Of a stretch of 8,373 nt of DNA, positions 1-7,547 are shown piece after piece. The DNA comes from Clostridia bacterium (GTDB lineage: Bacteria; Bacillota; Clostridia; Christensenellales; Aristaeellaceae): positions 1 to 8,373 of the forward strand of contig CAAEEC010000038.1 of assembly GCA_900754755.1 (NCBI GenBank). The letters are read 5' to 3'. Position numbers and translations under genes: made by a program. The notes below the pieces were generated by a model that searched no databases, was not told the origin of the DNA, and saw only the letters and a program-made list of their open reading frames with translations. Position 1 is the first letter of the stretch; every line of letters begins with the position of its first letter.

Positions 1-917
1 CGCCCGGCCACGATCAGATCCAACAGCTTGAGGGAAAGCGCTTCCAGCCGCTTTCCCTCGGTGAAAATATAATTGGCGGCCACAAAGGCCTTTTCCGGTG
101 TGAGCGCCTGCGCGCGCAAAAGATCGGCATAGCCAATGATGGAAGTGAGCGGCGTCTTGATTTCGTGGGCAAAATTGGCCACGAATTCCTCCTGCCGCTG
201 CGCCGATTGCGTGATCTTTTCCACGTTGCCCTGCACGCTTTGCGCCATCGCGTTGAAGCTGCCCGCCAGCGCGCTCAGTTCATCCCCACCCGTTTGCGGC
301 ACGCGCACGGCGTAGTCGCCCTTTTGCATGCGCTGCGCGGCAAGCTGCAAGCGGCGCACGGGGCGCGTAAAAAGATGCGTAAACAGCAGCGTGGCCAGGG
401 CGGCCGCAGTGAGAATGCAGGTGTTGTAAAGCCGGGAAGCGGAAAACTGTTCCGCGCGCGCCGCGAAAACCGCCTGCACCGAGTGCTCCGTGAGAAAGGA
501 AAAGAGCGTCCCATTCGTTTCCAGCGATGTGGCCACCTGCACTACATTGCCAGCCGCGGTGGAGCACAATTGCCAGCGCCGCGTTCCTTCCACTGGCAGG
601 GCGATTGCCGGCCGCATGGTGCTATACAACACGGCGCCCTGCGCGTCCGCGAGATAGAGGTTCGCGCTGGTACCTTCCTGGATCTGGCGCATAATGGTCA
701 GGATCGTCTCCTTCTCCACGCTCTCCCCTTCTCCGCGTTCCATGGCATATGCCAGGTCGAAGGCCTGCGCGAGCAGCAGGTTTTCCTCCAGCGCGCGCCG
801 CGTTTCCCGCGCGAGCGACGATTGAAAGGACGATTGGATCAGAAAGAAGCTGCCCACCGCCAACGCGCATGCGACGAGCACAACCGTGGATAAAAGCAGC
901 TTCCATGAAATGCGCAT
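1..917 (-). CDS. Membrane sensor histidine kinase, 3' end cut off by the window
   Basis: The frame is open from the ATG at 917 to the window edge, giving 305 residues with no stop. Seen in the translation: an N-terminal membrane segment at about 7-27, an extracytoplasmic stretch of about 135 residues, a second membrane segment at about 164-183, a HAMP linker at about 184-237 beginning RPVRRL, and a HisKA dimerisation domain whose H-box FVANFAHEIKTPLTSIIGY places the phospho-accepting histidine at residue 250. The ATP-binding HATPase domain should follow beyond the left edge. It would autophosphorylate and pass phosphate to the response regulator encoded just upstream: the regulator's TAA and this ATG are directly adjacent (TAAATG), and a GGAGG at 923-927 lies inside the regulator's last codons, 5 bases from the ATG. 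The outer sensor region matches no family I can name, so the signal is unknown. Family assignment is firm; the specific function is not known. Confidence 0.93.
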   Translation of the reverse strand, partial: MRISWKLLLSTVVLVACALAVGSFFLIQSSFQSSLARETRRALEENLLLAQAFDLAYAMERGEGESVEKETILTIMRQIQEGTSANLYLADAQGAVLYSTMRPAIALPVEGTRRWQLCSTAAGNVVQVATSLETNGTLFSFLTEHSVQAVFAARAEQFSASRLYNTCILTAAALATLLFTHLFTRPVRRLQLAAQRMQKGDYAVRVPQTGGDELSALAGSFNAMAQSVQGNVEKITQSAQRQEEFVANFAHEIKTPLTSIIGYADLLRAQALTPEKAFVAANYIFTEGKRLEALSLKLLDLIVAG

Positions 918-1568
918 TTATACCTCCAGGCGATAGCCAACCTTGTACACCGCCGTGATGCGCTCGTCCCAGCCCAGCTTTTTGCGCAGGCGCTGCACGT
1001 GCAGATCCACGGTGCGCGTATCGCCCATGTAATTGGATTCCCATACCTGTTCAAAGATCGTTTCCCGAAACAGGGCGATGTTCGGATTGCGCGCGAACAA
1101 AAGCAAAAGCGCGTATTCCTTATTCGTCAGGGAAACGGGCCTGCCGTTTTGCGTGACGGTGCGCGATAGCGTATCGATGCACACGTCCAAAATGGCGATG
1201 CGCTGCGCGCCCTTGTTGTAGCGGCGCAGCACGGTTTCCACGCGCGCCGCCAGTTCCACCATTTCAAAGGGCTTGACGATATAATCGTCCGCCCCTTCCC
1301 GCAGGCCGCGCACGCGGTCGCTCACCGCGCCGCGCGCCGTCAGAAAAATCACGGGCATGTTCAGCGGGCGAATGTATTCCAGCAGTTCAAAGCCGTCCGC
1401 GCCCGGCAGCATCACATCCAGCAGAATCAGATCAAAGCGCTTTTCCACCAGCAGATCCGCGGCGGCTGCGCCATCGTACACGCAGGTGCATTGATAGCCC
1501 CGGGCGGTGAGGCTCATATCGATCAGATCCGCGATGGGCTTTTCGTCCTCAACGATCAGAATCTTCAT
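918..1568 (-). CDS. OmpR/PhoB-family DNA-binding response regulator
   Basis: A 216-residue protein, the usual length for this family. The receiver domain (about 1-118) begins MKILIVEDE, with acidic residues E7/D8, phospho-acceptor D51 in LLDVMLPG, T77 in FLTARG and K99 in YIVKPF, so all phosphotransfer residues are present. The C-terminal winged helix (about 125-214) carries TNKEYALLLLF and the recognition-helix region TRTVDLHVQRLRKKLG, ending with the family's typical GYRLEV. The start at 1568 is chosen because an open frame continues upstream but only as an out-of-frame reading of the acetyltransferase gene, whereas this ATG has a strong GGAGG seven bases upstream (1576-1580) and begins exactly where the receiver fold begins. 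The kinase partner follows immediately. Its targets cannot be read from the sequence, but a direct repeat upstream may be its own binding site. It is less likely to serve the pyr genes. Confidence 0.96.
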   Translation of the reverse strand: MKILIVEDEKPIADLIDMSLTARGYQCTCVYDGAAAADLLVEKRFDLILLDVMLPGADGFELLEYIRPLNMPVIFLTARGAVSDRVRGLREGADDYIVKPFEMVELAARVETVLRRYNKGAQRIAILDVCIDTLSRTVTQNGRPVSLTNKEYALLLLFARNPNIALFRETIFEQVWESNYMGDTRTVDLHVQRLRKKLGWDERITAVYKVGYRLEV

Positions 1569-1575
1569 TTTCTCC

Positions 1576-1580
1576 CCTCC
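1576..1580 (-). promoter_or_regulatory. Shine-Dalgarno site of the response regulator
   Basis: On the minus strand GGAGG (inside GGAGGGGAG) ends 7 bases before the ATG at 1568. This strong site decides the start against the long in-frame upstream extension. Confidence 0.8.
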
Positions 1581-1587
1581 GCCCGGT

Positions 1588-1596
1588 ATTCTACCA
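1588..1596 (-). promoter_or_regulatory. Candidate extended -10 promoter for the two-component genes
   Basis: On the minus strand the gap before the response regulator contains TGGTAGAAT, which fits an extended -10 (TGn followed by TAGAAT, one mismatch to TATAAT). No convincing -35 hexamer lies 16-18 bases upstream; that position holds a 7-4-7 direct repeat instead. The start point would fall near 1581, giving a leader of only about a dozen bases that carries the Shine-Dalgarno site. It was recognised by eye only, and read-through from the pyr operon cannot be excluded because no terminator is seen in between. Confidence 0.4.
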
Positions 1597-1601
1597 CTCA
1601 A

Positions 1602-1619
1602 TTGCATCCAAGTTGTATC
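1602..1619 (-). promoter_or_regulatory. Candidate operator: 7-4-7 direct repeat with 11-bp period
   Basis: The minus strand reads GATACAA, four bases, then GATGCAA: two heptamers with 6 of 7 identical bases and start-to-start spacing of 11 bp. OmpR/PhoB-family dimers bind tandem direct repeats of this layout, and pho boxes sit where a -35 element would be. This repeat ends 8 bases upstream of the candidate -10 hexamer and overlaps the stop codon of the acetyltransferase gene. The layout suggests autoregulation by the response regulator encoded next to it. The repeat is seen; the function is inferred, and a repeat this short could be chance. Confidence 0.33.
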
Positions 1620-2094
1620 ATCGCAAAAGGAGCTTTTCCATGCGGAAATTGGTGAGCGCCACGCCATGCCGCTCCACGCGCTGCTCGCGCACCAGGCGAT
1701 ACCCACGCCCGAGAAAAAAGGGTTTTGCCGTGATGGACGCGTCCGTATATACGAGCGGCACGGACAGCGCGACTTCCAGCGCGTCGCATAACGCGGTCGC
1801 CACGCCCCTGCCCTGAAAATCTTTGTGTACGTACAGGCGGTCCAGATAGCCCGAGGAAACGTCGATATCGCCAAAGCCGACGATTTGCCCTTCCAGCTGC
1901 GCGACGAGCGTCCGGTGCGCGAGGAACGAGGCGTTCCACGCGCACAGATCGACCGTTCCCGTGGCCCACGCGTCAAGCTGCGCGGGCGCGTAATCCCGGG
2001 CGTTCACCGCGTGTACCGTATCGTAAAACAGTTGGGCCAGCGCCGGGCAGTCCTCCGGCCGGTACGCGCGCAACAGCATGCCGTCCATCCTCAT
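1618..2094 (-). CDS. YafP-like GNAT-family N-acetyltransferase
   Basis: A 158-residue single-domain GNAT protein, expected to move acetyl from acetyl-CoA to an amine in the cytoplasm. Seen: [11 protein letters not shown] at the N-terminus, a central strand GFGDID, then the acetyl-CoA pyrophosphate-binding motif [17 protein letters not shown] (88-103, with QGRGVA at 94-99). The C-terminal block [16 protein letters not shown] and [13 protein letters not shown] closely resembles E. coli YafP as I recall it, so the subfamily is fairly clear but the substrate is not. The start overlaps the carB stop as ATGA. Other starts are possible: ATG at 2088, and especially ATG at 2079, which lies 9 bases after the TGAGG formed by the carB stop codon and the next two bases and would give 153 residues beginning MLLRAY. 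The gene is probably co-transcribed with carB. It completes no known step of pyrimidine synthesis. Confidence 0.9.
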   Translation of the reverse strand: MRMDGMLLRAYRPEDCPALAQLFYDTVHAVNARDYAPAQLDAWATGTVDLCAWNASFLAHRTLVAQLEGQIVGFGDIDVSSGYLDRLYVHKDFQGRGVATALCDALEVALSVPLVYTDASITAKPFFLGRGYRLVREQRVERHGVALTNFRMEKLLLR

Positions 2095-5000
2095 TCGTCG
2101 ATGGTGGAAACGCCCATGGTGATTTCTTCCAGCACGTCCAGCAGCACGCCCACGGTATCAAGCGAAGTGAAGATGGTGACGTTGTTTTCTACGGCGAAGC
2201 GGCGGATCAAAAAACCGTCCTGACGGTGGGTATCGCCGCTGGTTTCGCTGAGCGTGTTGATCACATAGGTCACGTGCCCCATCTTGAGCGATTCCTGGAT
2301 TTCGTCGCTGCCCTCGCTGATCTTCTTTTTCACGCGGGTGCGGATGCCGTTTTCGCGCAGGAAACGCGCGGTGCCCGCCGTGGCCTCGATGTTGAAGCCC
2401 AGCTGATAGAACCGGCGGATCAGCGGCAGGGCGCGCGGTTTATCCGCGTCCGCAATGGTCACGAAAACCGTGCCATAATTGGCTACGCGCATGTTCGCCG
2501 CCTGCAGCGCCTTGTAAAGCGCGCGCGTGAGCGTATCGTCATAGCCGATGGCCTCGCCGGTGGATTTCATTTCCGGCGAAAGGTAGGTGTCCACGCCGCG
2601 GATCTTGGCAAAGGAGAACACCGGCGCCTTGACGTACCAGCGTTTTTTCTCCGGCGCGACGGCGGTGCCAAAGCCCTGCTGCTTGAGCGATTGCCCCAGC
2701 GCGACCTTCGTGGCCATATTCGCCAGGTTCACGCCCGTGGACTTGGAAAGGAAGGGCACAGTGCGCGAGGAGCGCGGGTTCACCTCGATCACGTACACCC
2801 GGTCGTTTTCATCGACGATGAACTGAATGTTGTACGGCCCGCGGATGCCGATGCCCAACCCCAGGCGCACGGTGTAATCCAGAATGGTTTCCCGCGCGTG
2901 CGCGCTCAGAGAGAAGGGCGGGTACACGCTGATGGAATCGCCCGAGTGCACGCCCGTGCGCTCCACGTGCTGCATGATGCCGGGGATGTACACGTCTTCC
3001 CCATCGCACACCGCGTCCACTTCCAGTTCTTTGCCGCTGATGTAGCGATCGACCAGCACGGGCTGATCCTCGCTGACCAGCACGGCAGATTGCAGATAGT
3101 GCCGCAGCGCGAGCTCGTCATACACGATCTGCATGGCGCGGCCGCCCAGCACATAGGAAGGGCGCACCAGCACCGGATAGCCGATGCGCGCGGCGGCGGC
3201 GACGCCATCCTCGATCTTCGTCACCGCGCAACCCTCCGGCTGGGGGATATTCAGGCGGCGCATGGTCTTTTCGAAGCTGTCGCGGTTCTCCGCGCGCTCG
3301 ATGGCCTCCACGTCCGTGCCGATGATGGGCACGCCCAGCTGCGAAAGCCGGCCCGCCAGATTGATGGCGGTCTGCCCGCCCAGCGACACGATGACCCCAT
3401 AGGGGCGCTCCATATCGATGATGTTCATCACGTCTTCCACGGTGAGCGGCTCGAAATAGAGCTTATCGCTGACCGTGTAATCCGTGGAAACGGTTTCGGG
3501 GTTGTTGTTGATGATGATGGCCTCATACCCCGCCTCGCGGATGGCCCAGATGGCGTGCACAGTGGAATAATCGAATTCCACGCCCTGCCCAATGCGGATG
3601 GGGCCCGCGCCCAGCACCACCACCGAGGGCTTGTCCGTCACCACGGACTCGTTCTCTTCCTCGTAGGTGGAGTAGAAATACGGAATGTAGGAATCGAACT
3701 CGCTGGCGCAGGTGTCGATCATTTTGTACACGGGCAGGATGCCGTTGGCGCGGCGCAGGGCGTACACTTCCGATTCGCTCATGCCCCACCACTTGCCGAT
3801 GTAGCCGTCCGAAAAGCCCATGCGCTTGGCCCTGCGCAGCGTGGCCAAATCGCGCGGATGGGCCTTCACTTCCTTCTCAAAGGCAATGATCGACTGGATC
3901 TTCGTGATGAAGAAGAAATCGATGCGGGTGATGTCGCAAATCACGATGGGATCCACGCCGCGGCGCAGCAATTCGCCGATGGCGTACAGCCGCTCGTCCG
4001 TGGGGTTTTTGATTTCCTCAAAGAGCGCCTCGTCCGAATAGGTATCGAACTTTTTCAGCCAGATGTGCGTCACCCCGGATTCCAGGGAACGCACGGCCTT
4101 GAGCAGGCTCTCCTCCATGGTGCGGCCAATGGCCATCACCTCGCCCGTGGCCTTCATCTGCGTGGACAGTTCGCGCGAAGCCTTATCGAATTTGTCAAAG
4201 GGGAAGCGCGCGATCTTGCACACCACGTAGTCCAGCGTCGGCTCGAAGCTGGCGGGCGTGTTGGCGATGGGGATCTCGTCCAGCGTAAGGCCCACGGCGA
4301 TGAGCGCGCTCACGCGCGCGATGGGATAGCCGCTGGCCTTGCTGGCCAGGGCGGACGAGCGCGAAACGCGCGGGTTGACCTCGATCACATAGTAGTTCAT
4401 GGAAAACGGGTCGAGCGCGAACTGCACGTTGCAGCCGCCTTCAATCTTCAACGCGCGAATGAGGCGCAGCGCCGCGTCGCGCAGCATGTGGTATTCCCGG
4501 TTGGTGAGCGTTTGCGAGGGGCAGACCACGATGGAATCCCCGGTATGCACGCCCACGGGATCCATGTTTTCCATGTTGCAGATGGCCAGCGCGGTGTCGT
4601 TGCGGTCGCGCATCACTTCATATTCGATTTCTTTATAACCGCGGATGGATTTCTCCACCAGCACCTGATTGACCGGCGAAAGGCGCAGCGCGTTTTCCGC
4701 GCGCAAGAGCAGTTCTTCCTCATCGTCCGCGAAACCGCCGCCCGTGCCGCCCAGCGTGAACGCGGGGCGCAGCACCACCGGGAAGCCGATCCTGCGGGCG
4801 ATGGCCAGCGCCTCTTCCACCGTGCCCGCCACGTCGGAGGCAATGACCGGCTCGCCGATTTCCAGGCACAGTTCCTTGAATTTTTCGCGATCTTCCGCCT
4901 TTTCAATGCAATCGAAGCCCGTGCCCAGGATTTCACACTGGCACTCCTTCAAAACGCCCTTTTTGTGCAGCTGCATGGCCAGGTTCAGCCCCGTTTGCCC

Positions 5001-5273
5001 GCCCAGCGTGGGCAGGAGCGCGTCCGGCCGCTCCTTGCGGATGATCTTGGCCGTGTATTCCAGCGTGAGCGGCTCCATATACACCTTGTCCGCGATATGG
5101 GTGTCCGTCATGATGGTGGCGGGGTTGGAATTGAGCAGGATCACCGTGTACCCCTGTTCCTTGAGCGCCATGCAGGCCTGCGTGCCCGAATAATCGAATT
5201 CCGCCGCCTGGCCGATGACGATGGGGCCGGAACCGATGACCAGGATTTTCTGAATGTCCGTGCGCTTAGGCAT
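2091..5273 (-). CDS. carB: Carbamoyl-phosphate synthase large subunit
   Basis: At 1060 residues this is normal for CarB (PyrAB in Bacillus). It uses ammonia delivered from CarA, bicarbonate and two ATP to make carbamoyl phosphate. The internal duplication is plain: [17 protein letters not shown] (14-30) recurs as [16 protein letters not shown] (555-570); the ATP-grasp signatures LRPAFTLGG (168-176) and VRPSYVLGG (703-711) pair up; and [10 protein letters not shown] (298-307) pairs with EVNPRSSRT (830-838). The layout is carboxyphosphate half about 1-400, oligomerisation region about 400-545, carbamoyl-phosphate half about 546-930, and an MGS-like allosteric domain about 931-1060 of the kind that binds UMP or other effectors. 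The start ATG has GGAGGAGGGA just upstream and overlaps the carA stop by 8 bases. Over the first 1016 codons TTA, CTA and TCA are never used, which leaves a very long open frame on the opposite strand. No damage is seen. Confidence 0.99.
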   Translation of the reverse strand: MPKRTDIQKILVIGSGPIVIGQAAEFDYSGTQACMALKEQGYTVILLNSNPATIMTDTHIADKVYMEPLTLEYTAKIIRKERPDALLPTLGGQTGLNLAMQLHKKGVLKECQCEILGTGFDCIEKAEDREKFKELCLEIGEPVIASDVAGTVEEALAIARRIGFPVVLRPAFTLGGTGGGFADDEEELLLRAENALRLSPVNQVLVEKSIRGYKEIEYEVMRDRNDTALAICNMENMDPVGVHTGDSIVVCPSQTLTNREYHMLRDAALRLIRALKIEGGCNVQFALDPFSMNYYVIEVNPRVSRSSALASKASGYPIARVSALIAVGLTLDEIPIANTPASFEPTLDYVVCKIARFPFDKFDKASRELSTQMKATGEVMAIGRTMEESLLKAVRSLESGVTHIWLKKFDTYSDEALFEEIKNPTDERLYAIGELLRRGVDPIVICDITRIDFFFITKIQSIIAFEKEVKAHPRDLATLRRAKRMGFSDGYIGKWWGMSESEVYALRRANGILPVYKMIDTCASEFDSYIPYFYSTYEEENESVVTDKPSVVVLGAGPIRIGQGVEFDYSTVHAIWAIREAGYEAIIINNNPETVSTDYTVSDKLYFEPLTVEDVMNIIDMERPYGVIVSLGGQTAINLAGRLSQLGVPIIGTDVEAIERAENRDSFEKTMRRLNIPQPEGCAVTKIEDGVAAAARIGYPVLVRPSYVLGGRAMQIVYDELALRHYLQSAVLVSEDQPVLVDRYISGKELEVDAVCDGEDVYIPGIMQHVERTGVHSGDSISVYPPFSLSAHARETILDYTVRLGLGIGIRGPYNIQFIVDENDRVYVIEVNPRSSRTVPFLSKSTGVNLANMATKVALGQSLKQQGFGTAVAPEKKRWYVKAPVFSFAKIRGVDTYLSPEMKSTGEAIGYDDTLTRALYKALQAANMRVANYGTVFVTIADADKPRALPLIRRFYQLGFNIEATAGTARFLRENGIRTRVKKKISEGSDEIQESLKMGHVTYVINTLSETSGDTHRQDGFLIRRFAVENNVTIFTSLDTVGVLLDVLEEITMGVSTIDE

Positions 5274-6348
5274 GCCTGCGTCCCTCCTCCATGGTGGCGA
5301 TGAAGCGGTCGAAAAGATAATCGCTGTCCTGCGGGCCGGGCGCGCTCTCCGGATGGTACTGCACGCTGAAGACGCGCTTTTCCGGGCAGGCGAGGCCCTC
5401 GACGGTCTGATCGAGCAAATTGATGTGCGTGGCGTGCAGCCCTGTGCCCGCGAGGCTGGCCGGATCCACCGCGAACGAATGGTTCTGTGAGGTGATCTCC
5501 ACCTTGCCCGTGGCCAATTCCTTCACGGGATGGTTGCCGCCCCGGTGACCGAACTTCATCTTATAGGTCTTTGCGCCAAAGGCGAGCGCGATCATCTGAT
5601 GTCCGAGGCAGATGCCGAAAATGGGCAGTTGCCCGCACAGGCGTCGCACCAGCTCGATCACGGGCGTCACGTCCTCGGGGTCGCCGGGGCCGTTGGAAAG
5701 GAACAGCGCGTCCGGCTTGAAGCCGAGGATCGTCTCCGCCGGGGTATCGTAGGGCACCACGATGATGTTGCAGCCTTTTTTGTTGAGCCGCCGCACGATG
5801 TTCAGCTTGATGCCGCAGTCCACGGCCACCACGTTGTAGCGGTAATTGGCCGTGCGCGAGAACCACACGCTTTTGCCGCTCACGCGCGCAACCTGGTCGT
5901 GCGGCACGGCCGTAGCGCGCAGGGTTTCCAGCGCCTCTTCGCGCGGCCGCTCCGTCAAAATCGCGCGCATGCTGCCCTCGTCGCGCAGCATGCGGGTGAT
6001 TGCGCGCGTGTCCACGCCCTCGATGCCCGGAATGTTGTTCTCCCGCATCACATCCGCCAGCGTGCGGGTGTAACGGTAGTTGGAGGGCTTATCGTTGTAT
6101 TCCCGCACGATGAAGCCGCCGATTTTGGGCACGCGGGTTTCGTAGTCCTCATCGGTGAGGCCGTAGTTGCCGATCAGCGGATAGGTCATATTCACCATCT
6201 GCGCGCAATAGCTGGGGTCGGATAAAATCTCCTGGTACCCAACCATGGAAGTGTTGAACACCACTTCGCACACCGCTTCGCAGGGCGCGCCGAAACTCCG
6301 CCCCGCAAATTCGCGCCCGTTTTCAAAGATCAGCTTTCGATTGTCCAT
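5266..6348 (-). CDS. carA: Carbamoyl-phosphate synthase small (glutaminase) subunit
   Basis: A 360-residue protein of standard length (PyrAA in Bacillus). It hydrolyses glutamine and feeds ammonia through a tunnel to CarB. The N-terminal CPSase small-chain domain (about 1-140) contains [13 protein letters not shown] and [17 protein letters not shown]. The C-terminal class I glutamine amidotransferase domain (about 172-355) has FLSNGPGDP, the nucleophile elbow FGICLGHQM with catalytic C247, and the partners H332 and E334 in QYHPE. Two ATGs compete: 6354 sits directly against the GGGAGG at 6355-6360 with no spacer, while 6348 lies 6 bases downstream and gives [11 protein letters not shown], the usual CarA beginning, so 6348 is preferred. 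It overlaps the end of pyrC by 19 bases and the start of carB by 8, which suggests translational coupling and matched output of the two subunits. Confidence 0.98.
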   Translation of the reverse strand: MDNRKLIFENGREFAGRSFGAPCEAVCEVVFNTSMVGYQEILSDPSYCAQMVNMTYPLIGNYGLTDEDYETRVPKIGGFIVREYNDKPSNYRYTRTLADVMRENNIPGIEGVDTRAITRMLRDEGSMRAILTERPREEALETLRATAVPHDQVARVSGKSVWFSRTANYRYNVVAVDCGIKLNIVRRLNKKGCNIIVVPYDTPAETILGFKPDALFLSNGPGDPEDVTPVIELVRRLCGQLPIFGICLGHQMIALAFGAKTYKMKFGHRGGNHPVKELATGKVEITSQNHSFAVDPASLAGTGLHATHINLLDQTVEGLACPEKRVFSVQYHPESAPGPQDSDYLFDRFIATMEEGRRHA

Positions 6349-7547
6349 TCGCATCCTCCCACAAGCGTCATGCCTTCAAACGGCGTACTTCTTCCCTCGG
6401 CTTCCACCGTCCACGGCCGCGTGTGCAGCGCCTGGAATTGCGCCTTCGCGCCCTCGCGCAGCGCCACATTGCCCATGCCCAAAATGCGGGCAGGCGCGTC
6501 GATCATGGCGCGCAGCACCACGCTCAGCGGCAAATATCGCAAACTGGCCGCAAAGGCGGTGGCAAAGCCCGAAACCCCGAAGAGCGAACCAGCCAGCCCC
6601 CGGCCCTTTTCCGCGGGCGTGTGCGGCGCGTGGTCGGTGGCAATGGCGTCAATCGTGCCGTCCAGCACGCCCACTACCAGCGCTTCGCGATCCGCGCGCG
6701 TGCCCAGTGGCGGATTCATCTTGAAGCGGCCGCTGTCCTCGATAATATCCTCGTCGCACAGGCAAAGCTGGTGCGGCGTGACCTCGCACGTCACCGGAAG
6801 GCCGCGCCTCTTGGCCGCGCGAATGGCTTCCACGCTCTCCCCCGCGGAAATGTGGCACATGTGATAGCGCACGCCCGTCTTTTCCACCAGCGCAAGATCG
6901 CGAAGGAGCTGCCGCGTTTCGGATTCGGGCGGAATACCGGGCACGCCAAAGCGCTGGGAAGCCACGCCTTCGCGCACGCTACCGCCCTTCGGCACGAGGC
7001 TGGCATCTTCCACGTGCGCGGCCAGATAGCGCCCCGTCCTGGCAATGGCGCGCATGGCCCGCTCCATCAGCGCGTCGTCCTGCACGCCGCTCCCATCGTC
7101 GCTATAGCCGCACACCAGGGGCGCGAGGCCTTCGATATCCGCCAGTTCGCGCCCGGCACGGCCCTTGGTAATCGTGCCATAGATGCGCGTGTCCACCCGC
7201 GCGCCCCGCGCGATTGCTTCAAGCTCCACCCGCGCCGTCTCGGGCGCGTCTGGCGCGGGGTTCAGGTTCGGCATGGCGCACACGGTTTGGAAACCGCTGC
7301 GTTTGGCCAGCGCCGTACCGGAAGCGATGGTTTCCTTTTCTTCAAAGCCCGGCTCGCGCAAATGGGCGTGCAAATCGATAAAGCCCGGCGCGAGGATCAA
7401 TCCCGCGCAGTCCACGCGTTCTTGCCCTTCGCCCACGATGCGAGGGGCAATGCGGCGGATGATTCCGCCTTCCACCAGAATGTCCGCCTGCCTCAAGCGG
7501 CCCGCGCCGGTGTACACGCGGCCGCCGGCATACACCCGGCCGCCCAT
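6330..7547 (-). CDS. pyrC: Dihydroorotase, class I
   Basis: It closes carbamoyl aspartate to dihydroorotate, the third step of UMP synthesis. The 405-residue amidohydrolase has the expected metal and substrate residues: the HxH pair H60/H62 with R64 in FIDLHAHLREPG, N94 in AMPN, D151 in YSDDG (class I enzymes use this Asp rather than a carboxylated lysine), H178 in HVED, H232 in CHIS, and D305 in ATDHAPHT. The start is ATG 7547, which shares one base with the pyrB stop (TGATG) and has GGAAGG at 7551-7556. The open frame continues 28 codons upstream but only as an out-of-frame reading of pyrB. The protein is somewhat shorter than the roughly 425-430 residues usual for class I. The tail after residue 366 lacks the common hydrophobic ADLVVFD-like strand, and GLETA is replaced by GFATA (327-331). 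The core is intact, so I expect an active enzyme. Confidence 0.97.
   Translation of the reverse strand: MGGRVYAGGRVYTGAGRLRQADILVEGGIIRRIAPRIVGEGQERVDCAGLILAPGFIDLHAHLREPGFEEKETIASGTALAKRSGFQTVCAMPNLNPAPDAPETARVELEAIARGARVDTRIYGTITKGRAGRELADIEGLAPLVCGYSDDGSGVQDDALMERAMRAIARTGRYLAAHVEDASLVPKGGSVREGVASQRFGVPGIPPESETRQLLRDLALVEKTGVRYHMCHISAGESVEAIRAAKRRGLPVTCEVTPHQLCLCDEDIIEDSGRFKMNPPLGTRADREALVVGVLDGTIDAIATDHAPHTPAEKGRGLAGSLFGVSGFATAFAASLRYLPLSVVLRAMIDAPARILGMGNVALREGAKAQFQALHTRPWTVEAEGRSTPFEGMTLVGGCEWTIES
6355..6360 (-). promoter_or_regulatory. Shine-Dalgarno site that decides the carA start
   Basis: The minus strand reads GGGAGG followed at once by ATGCGAATG. The first ATG (6354) has no spacer and the second (6348) has 6 bases, so the second is the likelier initiator. 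The site lies inside pyrC codons. Confidence 0.7.

Noticed and set aside
165..893. A 242-codon plus-strand frame at the left end
   Set aside because: It is the mirror of the histidine kinase gene, which shows clear HAMP and H-box motifs on the minus strand.
1625..1637. AAAAG-GAG-CTTTT inverted repeat as a terminator between the acetyltransferase and the response regulator
   Set aside because: The 5-bp, mostly A-T stem with a 3-base loop lies inside the acetyltransferase codons and is not followed by a proper T-run after a GC-rich stem.
1569..1976. An N-terminal extension of about 136 residues on the response regulator
   Set aside because: It is only an out-of-frame reading through the acetyltransferase gene and the gap. 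The receiver domain and a strong SD start at the ATG at 1568.
2226..5303. A 1025-codon open frame on the plus strand opposite carB
   Set aside because: It is in exact codon register with carB and exists because carB avoids TTA, CTA and TCA. The translation is low-complexity (rich in H, R, A, G, D) with no recognisable domain.
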